Shown one piece after another: positions 45,304 through 53,779 of a DNA stretch of 57,462 nt. Both the position numbers and the translations under genes were made by a program. The stretch is taken from positions 1 to 57,462 of the forward strand of contig SKOQ01000115.1 in assembly GCA_007119985.1 (NCBI GenBank). The letters are read 5' to 3'. Within the stretch, counting starts at the first letter, position 1. Every line of letters starts with the position of its first letter. The DNA is from Marinospirillum sp. GTDB taxonomy: Bacteria; Pseudomonadota; Gammaproteobacteria; Pseudomonadales; Halomonadaceae. The notes beneath the pieces were generated by a model that had not been told where the DNA came from, did not search any database, and was given only the letters and a program-made list of their open reading frames with translations.

Positions 45304-45938
45304 TGCTGCTGCATGGCCAAGGCCAACTGCACACGATTGCTACAGCCCAGCTTGGACATGATGGCCGACACATGCCCCTTGATGGTGGTTTCAGCGACAT
45401 TCAGATGCCAGGCAATCTGCTTATTGGATTCACCGAGTGCCAGACGAGCCAACACACGTTGTTGCCTTGGTGTCAGTGAGGCCAGAGCCGCCGCTGAAAA
45501 GCTGGGTGACGTCGCCGCAGGGGTTGGCTCAGACTCCTGCGCGCGCATCAAATGTGCTGGCAGGTAGATCTGCCCTTGCAGCAGCTGTTCTAAGGCTTGC
45601 AGGATCTGCTCACGCGGCGAGGTTTTGGCAATATAGCCCACAGCCCCCTTGGCCAGAGACTGCAAGATCACCTCACGGTTTTCTTCTGCGCTGATCATCA
45701 CTATCGGCAGGGTGGGATGGGCCTGATGCAACTGCACCAGACCATCTAATCCACCCATATCCGGCATATTCAAATCCAGCAACAACAGATCCCATTCCGC
45801 TTCCTCGGCCAGCAGATGCAAGGTCGAATGCAAATCCACCGTGGCTTGCACCCTCGCCCCCACAAAATGGGCCTCCATCACTTGGATCATGGCTTCACGA
45901 AAAAGGGGATGATCATCAGCGATCAGCAACTGGTACAC
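45285..45938 (-). CDS. LuxR/NarL-type response regulator (EraR/ErbR-like)
   Basis: The 217-residue protein has a receiver domain (1-125; IADDHPLF, phospho-acceptor Asp in LLLDLNMPDMGGLDG, Lys in YIAKTSP) and a C-terminal LuxR HTH (about 150-212; LTPRQQRVLARLALGESNKQIAWHLNVAETTIKGHVSAIMSKLG). A Ser/Thr/Pro-rich linker joins them. It is convergent with the NahK-like kinase gene and overlaps its end by 19 bases. In Pseudomonas, regulators of this kind control the ethanol-oxidation genes, so this one may be the output for the NosP/NahK pair. Which named Pseudomonas regulator it equals cannot be told here. Confidence 0.87.
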   Translation of the reverse strand: MYQLLIADDHPLFREAMIQVMEAHFVGARVQATVDLHSTLHLLAEEAEWDLLLLDLNMPDMGGLDGLVQLHQAHPTLPIVMISAEENREVILQSLAKGAVGYIAKTSPREQILQALEQLLQGQIYLPAHLMRAQESEPTPAATSPSFSAAALASLTPRQQRVLARLALGESNKQIAWHLNVAETTIKGHVSAIMSKLGCSNRVQLALAMQQHHELDS

Positions 45939-45970
45939 GAGGGCATCCTTATATCAGCAGGTGGTGGGCA

Positions 45971-46213
45971 TCAAGGCGCAAGACGCTCGATCTGCACAAA
46001 CTGTCCCTGCTCATTAAAATGAATACGAAACAGTCCTTGAATCCCTTGATGGGTCACCATCGTACGCAGCAAGCGCCGTGGAAAAACCACACTGCGGCCA
46101 TCGACACTGGTGGTTTTTACATTGAGTGCACTCGATTGATAAAAGTTCATGACTTCTTGTGCGCTGACATTAAGACGCACGGTCACGCTGGGCATGATAG
46201 GGTGCCACTCCAT
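45971..46213 (-). CDS. DUF2835 protein
   Basis: A small basic protein of unknown function. MPSVTVRLNVSAQEVMNFYQSSALNVKTTSVDGRSVVFPRRLLRTMVTHQGIQGLFRIHF matches the DUF2835 pattern (sense of a small beta-rich protein with a conserved FPxxxLR). The ATG at 46213 gives 80 residues; ATG 46195 (MPSVTV, 74 residues) fits the usual family start better, but neither has a clear ribosome site. It lies behind the LuxR-type regulator gene, 32 bases away, on the same strand. Confidence 0.75.
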   Translation of the reverse strand: MEWHPIMPSVTVRLNVSAQEVMNFYQSSALNVKTTSVDGRSVVFPRRLLRTMVTHQGIQGLFRIHFNEQGQFVQIERLAP

Positions 46214-46297
46214 CTAATTGAGATCGTGGTCGTATATTAATCCAAAGGGACAAGAAATATCAGCCTCGACAGCCAGATTTAACTATTGAGCATGATA

Positions 46298-46313
46298 TTG
46301 CACATTAAAGCAA
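46298..46313. promoter_or_regulatory. HipB-type operator 1 (TTGC-N8-GCAA)
   Basis: TTGC and GCAA are inverted arms with an 8-base spacer (ACATTAAA), the arm-spacer-arm geometry of HipB operators. It lies 39 bases upstream of the hipB ATG and 31 bases (centre to centre) from operator 2. Confidence 0.5.
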
Positions 46314-46328
46314 AGAATGGTAGTTATT

Positions 46329-46344
46329 GTGCAGAATAAAGCAC
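46329..46344. promoter_or_regulatory. HipB-type operator 2 (GTGC-N8-GCAC)
   Basis: GTGC and GCAC with spacer AGAATAAA, very like operator 1 (common TGC-N8-GCA and spacer ending TAAA). It is 8 bases upstream of the hipB ATG, where binding would block transcription or initiation. Confidence 0.5.
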
Positions 46345-46351
46345 TTTAAGG

Positions 46352-46708
46352 ATGTATCTTGTGATGAACGCCACCCGTATACAAAAAATCAGCCGTAGTC
46401 CCCAAGAGCTTGAAAGCGCACTGGCCGAGTTATTGGTTGATCATGCAAATGGTGTGATTTCGGCTGGAAAAATGCTGCGCGAGTTGCGACGCAGTTTTTT
46501 TGGCGTCACTCAAGAGCGGTTTGCCCAGGCCATCAAAATCAGCCGCAGAACCCTCGTTCAGATCGAGAAGGATGATTATGACTCCGTTGCCCTGGGTACA
46601 CTCAATCGGGCCTTTCGACCGTTTGGGATGACTTGGGGGGTTGTCCCACTGAGTAATCGAGTGGTCATTAAGGAGATGATGAGGGCGATCCAAGATGCAA
46701 AAGCGTAA
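46352..46708 (+). CDS. HipB-like XRE antitoxin/repressor
   Basis: A 118-residue DNA-binding protein with an HTH (about 38-95; LRELRRSFFGVTQERFAQAIKISRRTLVQIEKDDYD). The recognition-helix segment and the size fit HipB-type antitoxins. ATG 46352 follows AAGG directly and ATG 46364 (MNATRIQK) lies 12 bases after it, so the exact start is uncertain. Two inverted repeats upstream are likely its operators, so it probably represses its own promoter. Its end overlaps the decayed hipA by 14 bases. With the toxin broken it may be an orphan repressor. Confidence 0.82.
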   Translation: MYLVMNATRIQKISRSPQELESALAELLVDHANGVISAGKMLRELRRSFFGVTQERFAQAIKISRRTLVQIEKDDYDSVALGTLNRAFRPFGMTWGVVPLSNRVVIKEMMRAIQDAKA

Positions 46709-47601
46709 AGAAGATCCCAAGCTGTACCGGTGCTTGACACTCCAGATCCACGGAAAAAATGGCTGGGAGGATAGTGTTACCTTAACTCTGGAACAGCCTG
46801 AAAAAGGGCCTTCTGGTCAGGTGAGCTTAACCTATATTGACGACTACTTTACTCCTGAAAATCGTATCGATCATCTAGGGGCTTGTGGTCTACCTGCGGC
46901 TTGGATTCAAATGCCGCTAGAATACGGCTTGACCAGCAGACATACATCTTGGCCTGTTTTCTTTTCTGATCTCATTCCCACAGGAGCGGCGCAGAATTAT
47001 TGGCGCAAATTCCTGAATTTGGAATATCAACCAGAAGGGCTGATGCTGGCCACGTTACTTCAGCGCGGTACCATTTCACCCATTGGAAACCTGCGTATTA
47101 AAGAAGCCTTTGAGCAAGCCTTATTTGATGGGCTCGATCAAGCGCTATCCTGATCACTTTCTTCTGTCCATAGAGGAGCTGACAGCAGAGTGGGTGGTAC
47201 GAGATTTTCTGAATATTGCATTTGGTAATAGCGATAATCACGGACGTAACACCTCATTTCTTAAAACAGAGGCAGGAATTCGATTAGCCCCAGTGTATGA
47301 CTTTGCTCCAATGGCCGCTGACCCAGAAAGCATTCATCGAACCTTGAGATGGGATAGAGCAATCGAAACTGGAGGTGAGATCCAATGGCATCGACTGCCC
47401 AAACACTTAAGTGATTTGGGGCTGGGCAATGAAGCCACCATCCATGATCAGCTGGCAAGGATGATGCGACAATGCCAAGGTCTAGATGAGCGCCTGCAAG
47501 CACGTGGTGTGCCCAAGAGTATTTTATGCCACCCAAGAATCAGCATGACCCACCTTAATAAGCGACTAGATCGCTGGATACTGGATCTCTGTGGCAGATA
47601 G
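46695..47601 (+). pseudogene. hipA: Decayed hipA serine/threonine kinase toxin gene
   Basis: Two frames cover one former gene. The first (46695-47153, 152 residues) holds the N-terminal HipA domain and ends soon after TISPIGNLRI. The second (open from about 47083 to 47601, in another frame) holds the catalytic end: GNSDNHGRNTSF (catalytic Asp and Asn) and LAPVYDFAPM (metal-binding Asp). About 130-150 residues expected between them, including the ATP-binding lobe and the phosphate-binding loop, are absent. A deletion that shifted the frame near 47110-47160 explains this. The total of about 300 codons is well below the usual 430-440. It follows hipB. I expect no kinase activity. A split HipS/HipT system is unlikely because the second piece lacks the N-lobe. 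Confidence 0.82.
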
Positions 47602-47633
47602 GCTGAGCGAGAACAGATTCACAACTGACCGAG

Positions 47634-47686
47634 TGCGGTCTCTCTCTAGAGCGCTTCAGCGCACCCTAGAGAGGGATATCACCGCA
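47634..47686. repeat. Long stem-loop between hipA remnant and NAD-GDH
   Basis: Nested inverted repeats: TGCGGT/ACCGCA, CTCTCTAG/CTAGAGAG and GCGC-TTCA-GCGC at the tip. There is no T run. It lies between convergent genes and could be a Rho-independent-like roadblock, a REP-type repeat or a recombination scar. Confidence 0.55.
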
Positions 47687-47712
47687 TCCTCGAGCGATGC
47701 AAGGTCGAGGCG

Positions 47713-50700
47713 CTAACCTTCGAGGTCGGTTGCAGACAGAATCGCCAACTGGCGCAAGGCCACCGCAAAGAGCGGATACCCCACATGGCTGCCTGCGCGC
47801 ACTTCATGCAACAGGCTCATCCAGCGTTCCACCTGAGGCGCAAAGTGCTGCTGCCACTGCGCTAAACGCTCTTCGAGCTGGGCAGGGGCATCGTCTAAAG
47901 ACAGCACGCTCAAAGCCAGGTGGCGGTGACGATCATCCAACTCATCACGATAGGCTTCACGCGCCATGGCTTCCCACGCATCTTTAACAGCCAGATCAGC
48001 AATCTGCTGCTTCAACCAAGGCAGATGCAGCACACTGCCGACCTGATAATAGGCCGCCATCACCTGCGCCAGATTCAACCCAGTTTCGCGCTCAGCCTGA
48101 ATGATATTCAAACCTGAGTAGAGCTGTGGAATGCCTGCCAGACGCTCGGCGACTTCTTGCTTCAGCCCCTCCGCCAGCAGTTGATCACGGCGTGTTGCCC
48201 AAAGCTCTTGCTCTTCTCCAGTGAGGCGCTCGGATAGCTGCTCAGTGATCAGCTGGACCTTCGGCGCAAAGTAATCCACCGCTTCGCGGGCAGTCAGACC
48301 AACAAAACGCTGACGCACAAACCAACGCGTGGCACGGCGCATCATGCGGGTCAGATCATGCATCAACTGCAATTGACGCTGTGCATCCAGTTGATGATCC
48401 AGCGCTTCAATCGCATTCCATAAGCCCACCACACCAAACACATCACGGCTCACCGCATAACCACGCACGATATCAGGCACACTCATGCCGGCGGTATCCT
48501 GCAAGCGATGGACAAAGGTGATGCCCATATGATCGACCAGCTCATTGACCAGCATGGTGGCGATCAGTTCACGCTTCAAAGGGTGCTGCTTTAAAGGCTC
48601 GGCATAGCGCTCCAAAATCACCTTTGGGAAGGCCCGCTCCAGCGCCTGACCCAACCAAGGATCTTCAGGTACTTCCGAGGCCAGCAGTGCGTTTTTGATA
48701 TCCGCCTTGGCATAGGCCAGCAAGACCGCCAGCTCAGGACGCGTGAGCCCACTCTGCTCGGCTTCTCGATCTTGTAGCTCAACTTCTGTTGGTAAAAATT
48801 CTAGCGCACGGTTGAGCTTGCCTTCTTCTTCAAGACGATTCATCAAACGACGATAGTGACCCAGATTATGGCGGCTATCCAACTCAGCAATCGCCAAAGC
48901 CTGTGCCTGCGAGTAGTTATCACGCAGCACCAGCTCGGCGACTTCATCCGTCATTTGATCGAGCAGCTGATCACGCTGTTTCAGGGTGAGATCTCCAGCC
49001 TGCATCACCTGTTGCAGCAAAATTTTCAGATTGACTTCATGGTCGGAGCAGTTGACCCCGCCAGCGTTATCAATAAAGTCGGTATTCACACGCACGCCCA
49101 CCTGCGCGGCTTCAATCCGGCCTTGTTGCGTCCAGCCGAGGTTGCCACCTTCACCGACCACCTTGCAGCGCAGCTGATCACCGTTGATGCGCAGACTGTC
49201 ATTGGCTTTATCGCCTGCATCAGCATGGGTTTCATGGCGGCCCTTCACATAGGTGCCGATGCCACCGTTCCAGATCAGATCAACAGGGGATTGCAGCAGC
49301 GCATGAATCAACTCATTTGGGGCCATCCGTGCCGCGCTCAGACCAAAGCGCGCCTGCATTTGGGGCGTAATCGTGATGCTCTTGGCATCGCGCAGGAAGA
49401 TACCACCCCCTTCTGAAATCAGCTCAGGGCGATAATCATCCCAACCCGAACGCGGCAGAGCAAAGAGACGCTGACGCTCTGCATAGCTGGTTGCAGGATC
49501 AGGCTGTGGATCAATAAAGATATGCTTGTGGTTAAAGGCGGCGACCAGCTGGAGCTGATCCGAGCACAAGAGTCCATTACCAAAAACATCACCATTCATA
49601 TCACCGATGCCCAGCACGCTGACACTCTGGCGTTGCACATCGATGCCCATTTCACGGAAGTGGCGCTGCACACTGACCCAAGCCCCGCGCGCGGTAATGC
49701 CCATTTTCTTGTGGTCATAGCCTGCGCTACCGCCCGAGGCAAAGGCATCACCAAGCCAGAAGTTGTACTCGGCAGAAATGGCATTCGCCAGATCCGAGAA
49801 GGTCGCGGTGCCTTTATCAGCCGCCACCACCAAATAGGGATCATCTTCATCATGGCGCACCACCTGGGCAGGCGGCACCAGTTGCTGATTGATCAGATTA
49901 TCCGTCACATCCAACAAGGAGCGGATAAAGGTTTGATAACAGGCAATGCCCTCCGCCATCCAAGCTTCACGATCGCGTGGATCGGGCGATTTTTTGCACA
50001 CAAAACCACCCTTCGCGCCAACTGGAACAATCACAGCATTCTTGACCTGCTGCGCCTTCACCAGACCTAACACCTCGGTGCGGAAATCCTCATGCCGATC
50101 CGACCAGCGCAAACCACCGCGCGCCACCTGACCATAACGCAGATGCACGCCTTCGACGCGTGGCGAGTAAACAAAGATCTCAAAGCGTGGGCAAGGCTGG
50201 GGCATATCGCTGATTGCACTGGGACTGAGCTTAAAGCTCATCGCTGGGCGATAGCCTTCTTCGGTTTGCTGATAGAAGTTGGTGCGTAAAGTCGCCTGAA
50301 TCAGTTCAATATAGCGACGCAAAATCTTATCTTCGCTGAGGCTGGTGATCGCCTCTAGCGCGCTTTCAATCTGTTCCACCACCTGCGCACAAGTCGCGTC
50401 AGAGGCAGGATGGGCTGGATCAAAACGCAGCGCAAACAGATGCAGCAGCTGACGCGCAATATCAGGATGACTCACCAGAGTGGCCGCAATATAATCCTGC
50501 GAGAACTGGCTGCCAATCTGCTTCATATAACGTGCATAGGCCCGCAGCAGCGCAACCTGACGCCAATCCAGCCCCGCAGCCAAGACCAAACGATTAAAAC
50601 CATCGCTTTCTGCCTCACCACGCCAAGTGCGCAAAAAGGCTTCTTGAAAGACATCTTTCACCTGCGGTAAATCCAAAGCACCGCTTGAGGAGAGTGCATT

Positions 50701-52524
50701 GTGCAAGGAGAAGTCATGAATCCAACAGGTCTGGCCATCACGTTCGATCTCATAGGGCTTTTCACCCAACACCCGCAGACCCAGATGCTCTAAAACAGGG
50801 AGCACATCCGAAAGGGGGAGAGATTCGCCTTTCAGATACAGCTTAAAGCGCAGGGCTTGGGCGGTTTCAAGCGTGCGGTACAAGCTGAGTGCAATCGGCT
50901 GCGCTGAGGTCAAACGCTCAAAGTGCTGAATATCATTCACCGCATGGCGGGCGGTAAAATCTTCGCAGTAGGCCGCTGAGAAGCCATCGCGATAAAGACG
51001 CAACAAGCGATTGGCACTTTCTTCACCCAGCTGCTCGGCCAGCGCAGCAAACAGGCTTTCATTCCAGGAGCGGGTGGCCTGCACCATCCGCTGTTCTAGC
51101 TCTCGCAGGTCATAATCTGCTGGGTGCTCGCCTTGAAAGCGCAGAATAAACTGCGTGCGGCACAATAGAGATTCAGAGAAGTAGGTGGTGAACTCGACAA
51201 ACTCGGCATTCAGGGTCTCACACAAGACCTTCTGCGCTTTTTGACGCAATTCGGTGCTGTAGGTATCGCGTGGTAGATAAACCAGTGCGGAGTAAAGACG
51301 CGCATAGTGGTTAGCGCGTACAAAAACCTTCACCTTGCGTCTTTCGCGTAGGTTGAAAATGCCCAGCGCGGTCGGAATGAGTTCATCCAACGGAATCTGG
51401 AACAGATCATCACGCGGATACACATCCAAAAGTTGCTGCATCTGGCGACCATTGTGGGTGCTTGGGGCCATATCCAGCGCTTGCATCACCGCTTCGACCT
51501 TGTGACGCAGCACAGGAATACTGCTGGCCGAGGCTGCATAAACAGCGGAGGTGTACAAACCCATAAAGCGCTTCACGCCCACCAGCTTCCCCTTGGCATC
51601 ATACTGAGCCAAGCTCAAATAATCTGGCTGCGCCGGACGATGCACACGAGACATAGCAGCGGATTTCACAAAGGTGAGCAGCTCAGGCACCAGAGTAAAA
51701 ATCTGATCAGCACTCAGCTGGTCTGGCGCACATAAGCGAGCGGGGTCCTGCTCCATTTTCAGTAGCCCCAGGGCTTGATCCTCACAGCGCTGCCACTGGC
51801 CTTGTTCGAGGCGATATTCATCATAGCCAAGGAAGGTGAAGCGATCTTCGATCAACCAATCCAGAAAGGCGCTCGCCTCGGCTTGATCGGCCTCGTTGAG
51901 ATGACTGGCTGCCGCCAAAGCTCGGCTGGCAGTCTGTGCTTGCGTGCGCATGGCGGCAAAGTCTTCAACCACCACCTGCACTTCTTGGAGTACACGACGC
52001 AGCTGGTCTTCCAGTTCAGCCAGATCCTGAGGATCACTAAGCCGATCAGTTTCAATCAAAATCAAAGATTCAGCTTGATGCTGACCCTCCTCCGCATTGG
52101 TCACCGCGACAAGACGGCCTTGTGCATCACGCTCAACCTCCAAAATCGCGTTGTGAATAGTGTGTACAGCCAGCTGCTGGCGCTGCAACTCCATGCGCAA
52201 AGAATCCACTAAAAAGGGGCGATCTGGGTTCAGCACCTGAATAATGGTATGTGAAGCCTGCCAGCCATCCTCTTCAAAATCAGGATTAAAGACGCTCAGT
52301 TTTGGCTGAGCAGATTGGCGCTGCTGGATAAAATTCCACAAGGAGACACTCATGCCGTAGAGCAATTCTTGCGGCCATTGCGCCAGCTCATCAACGGCAG
52401 CGTGATGATAAAAATGCTGAGTAAAGCGTTGCAGCTGTGCCGCTTCTTCAGCAGCAAAATGCTGAGCAAGAGGGGTATCCAGCTGTTGCAAAAGCTCATG
52501 CAAAGCGGTGTTGTGTTCGGTCAT
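47713..52524 (-). CDS. gdhB: NAD-dependent glutamate dehydrogenase, large (about 180 kDa) type
   Basis: Catabolises glutamate to 2-oxoglutarate and ammonia with NAD. The 1603-residue protein is the large bacterial type (about 1600-1620 residues in Pseudomonas). Its N-terminal 700 residues are regulatory (ACT-like segments, e.g. NPDRPFLVDSLRMELQ). The catalytic core (about 780-1200) has VPVGAKGGFVCKKSPD with substrate-binding lysines, GGSAGYDHKKMGITARGA, and the NAD-binding GIGDMNGDVFGNGLL. A helical C-terminal region follows. A ribosome site (AGGAGCAGG) precedes the ATG. It stands alone and is divergent from the MoxR cluster. The symbol gdhB follows Pseudomonas use. Confidence 0.95.
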   Translation of the reverse strand: MTEHNTALHELLQQLDTPLAQHFAAEEAAQLQRFTQHFYHHAAVDELAQWPQELLYGMSVSLWNFIQQRQSAQPKLSVFNPDFEEDGWQASHTIIQVLNPDRPFLVDSLRMELQRQQLAVHTIHNAILEVERDAQGRLVAVTNAEEGQHQAESLILIETDRLSDPQDLAELEDQLRRVLQEVQVVVEDFAAMRTQAQTASRALAAASHLNEADQAEASAFLDWLIEDRFTFLGYDEYRLEQGQWQRCEDQALGLLKMEQDPARLCAPDQLSADQIFTLVPELLTFVKSAAMSRVHRPAQPDYLSLAQYDAKGKLVGVKRFMGLYTSAVYAASASSIPVLRHKVEAVMQALDMAPSTHNGRQMQQLLDVYPRDDLFQIPLDELIPTALGIFNLRERRKVKVFVRANHYARLYSALVYLPRDTYSTELRQKAQKVLCETLNAEFVEFTTYFSESLLCRTQFILRFQGEHPADYDLRELEQRMVQATRSWNESLFAALAEQLGEESANRLLRLYRDGFSAAYCEDFTARHAVNDIQHFERLTSAQPIALSLYRTLETAQALRFKLYLKGESLPLSDVLPVLEHLGLRVLGEKPYEIERDGQTCWIHDFSLHNALSSSGALDLPQVKDVFQEAFLRTWRGEAESDGFNRLVLAAGLDWRQVALLRAYARYMKQIGSQFSQDYIAATLVSHPDIARQLLHLFALRFDPAHPASDATCAQVVEQIESALEAITSLSEDKILRRYIELIQATLRTNFYQQTEEGYRPAMSFKLSPSAISDMPQPCPRFEIFVYSPRVEGVHLRYGQVARGGLRWSDRHEDFRTEVLGLVKAQQVKNAVIVPVGAKGGFVCKKSPDPRDREAWMAEGIACYQTFIRSLLDVTDNLINQQLVPPAQVVRHDEDDPYLVVAADKGTATFSDLANAISAEYNFWLGDAFASGGSAGYDHKKMGITARGAWVSVQRHFREMGIDVQRQSVSVLGIGDMNGDVFGNGLLCSDQLQLVAAFNHKHIFIDPQPDPATSYAERQRLFALPRSGWDDYRPELISEGGGIFLRDAKSITITPQMQARFGLSAARMAPNELIHALLQSPVDLIWNGGIGTYVKGRHETHADAGDKANDSLRINGDQLRCKVVGEGGNLGWTQQGRIEAAQVGVRVNTDFIDNAGGVNCSDHEVNLKILLQQVMQAGDLTLKQRDQLLDQMTDEVAELVLRDNYSQAQALAIAELDSRHNLGHYRRLMNRLEEEGKLNRALEFLPTEVELQDREAEQSGLTRPELAVLLAYAKADIKNALLASEVPEDPWLGQALERAFPKVILERYAEPLKQHPLKRELIATMLVNELVDHMGITFVHRLQDTAGMSVPDIVRGYAVSRDVFGVVGLWNAIEALDHQLDAQRQLQLMHDLTRMMRRATRWFVRQRFVGLTAREAVDYFAPKVQLITEQLSERLTGEEQELWATRRDQLLAEGLKQEVAERLAGIPQLYSGLNIIQAERETGLNLAQVMAAYYQVGSVLHLPWLKQQIADLAVKDAWEAMAREAYRDELDDRHRHLALSVLSLDDAPAQLEERLAQWQQHFAPQVERWMSLLHEVRAGSHVGYPLFAVALRQLAILSATDLEG

Positions 52525-52828
52525 GTCCTGCTCCTGGTCTTCTGCTCAATAGATGAGCTGAGTGTCTTATTATCGATTGCGAAAGCTGACTGCTTCAGCA
52601 GTATAGAACACCCGCCATCAAACGCGCCTTTGCATTGAGAATCAAGACCTCATACCAGACCCGCATATCCAATGCCGTTTGATGAATGTTAAGCTTGCGC
52701 CCTGAAGGCCGACTGATTAGGCACTGACAAGGCCGAGCAGCCACCCCAACAGGCAACACTCCAGCGCCCGAGGCTGATTTTCTGTTCGACTTTTTTGACT
52801 TACTCTTTGAAGAGGCACCACCATCACC
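52525..52828. other. Divergent intergenic region gdhB-moxR (304 bases)
   Basis: No gene is supported here. It must carry both promoters. I see a small inverted repeat ACTGCT-TC-AGCAGT (52589-52602), with no assured function, and no RNA gene or strong consensus promoter. Confidence 0.5.
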
Positions 52829-53779
52829 ATGTCAACCGCCTTTCAGACACTCCGGCACACCCTGCGCCAACAGATCATCGGCCAAACGGCGTTAATTGAT
52901 AATCTGCTGCTGTGCCTACTAGCGGAGGGGCACCTGCTCGTAGAAGGCGCACCTGGGCTGGCTAAGACACGCGCGGCTCAGGCCTTGGCTCAGGCTTGCG
53001 AAGGTCAATTTCAGCGTATTCAGTTCACCCCTGATTTATTGCCGGCAGATCTCACAGGGACAGAGATTTTTCATCCGCAAACAGGCGAATTCAGTTTTCG
53101 CCAAGGCCCGATCTTTAGCCACTTTGTCTTGGCAGATGAGATCAATCGTGCGCCAGCCAAAGTCCAATCGGCCCTGCTGGAGGCCATGGCCGAGCGCCAA
53201 ATCAGTGTCGGCACGCAAACCTACCCTCTCCCACCCGTGTTTATGGTGATGGCCACGCAAAATCCACTGGAACAAGAAGGCACCTATGCGCTGCCTGAAG
53301 CCCAGCTTGATCGCTTTTTACTCCATAGCTGGGTGGGCTATCCCAGTGCAGAAGAAGAACTCAGCATTTTGCGCCTGGTCCGCCATGAAGCCAGCCACCC
53401 AGAAACCAGCAAGAGCCAGTTGAACCAGCAGGATCTGCTTACTGCACGGGCCGAGGTCAAGCAAATCCATCTAGCTCCAGCACTGGAAGCTTATATTGTT
53501 GATCTGGTACAAGCCACGCGTCAGGCTGGGCGCTATGATGCGCAGCTGGGACAGGCCATTCAGTGGGGCGCCAGTCCACGTGCCAGCCTAGCCTTAGATC
53601 GAGTGAGTCGTGCTCGGGCTTGGCTGGCAGGACGAGATCATGTGCTGCCTGAAGACATCCGCGCCTGTGCGCCCGATGTTCTGCGCCATCGTTTGATTTT
53701 GAACTATCAGGCTCAGGCCAATGGCATCAACGCCGATGCCATCATTCAGCGCTTGCTTGAATCCGTTCTTTGCGCATGA
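52829..53779 (+). CDS. MoxR-family AAA+ ATPase
   Basis: A 316-residue AAA+ ATPase of the MoxR family. Walker A is GAPGLAKTRAAQ, Walker B is FVLADEINRAPAKVQ, sensor 1 is MVMATQNPLEQEGTYALPEAQLDRF, and the C-terminal lid has WGASPRASLALDRVSRA. MoxR proteins act as chaperones that assemble or activate VWA-domain partners. The following genes (DUF58, DUF4381, two VWA proteins) are its usual partners (Bat cluster), so it likely serves envelope stress or protein maturation. The ribosome site is weak. It overlaps the DUF58 gene by 4 bases. Confidence 0.92.
   Translation: MSTAFQTLRHTLRQQIIGQTALIDNLLLCLLAEGHLLVEGAPGLAKTRAAQALAQACEGQFQRIQFTPDLLPADLTGTEIFHPQTGEFSFRQGPIFSHFVLADEINRAPAKVQSALLEAMAERQISVGTQTYPLPPVFMVMATQNPLEQEGTYALPEAQLDRFLLHSWVGYPSAEEELSILRLVRHEASHPETSKSQLNQQDLLTARAEVKQIHLAPALEAYIVDLVQATRQAGRYDAQLGQAIQWGASPRASLALDRVSRARAWLAGRDHVLPEDIRACAPDVLRHRLILNYQAQANGINADAIIQRLLESVLCA

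Noticed and set aside
46695..47601. Functional HipS/HipT split toxin system
   Set aside because: HipT should be a nearly complete kinase of over 300 residues; the second frame has only the C-lobe and there is no P-loop in either piece.
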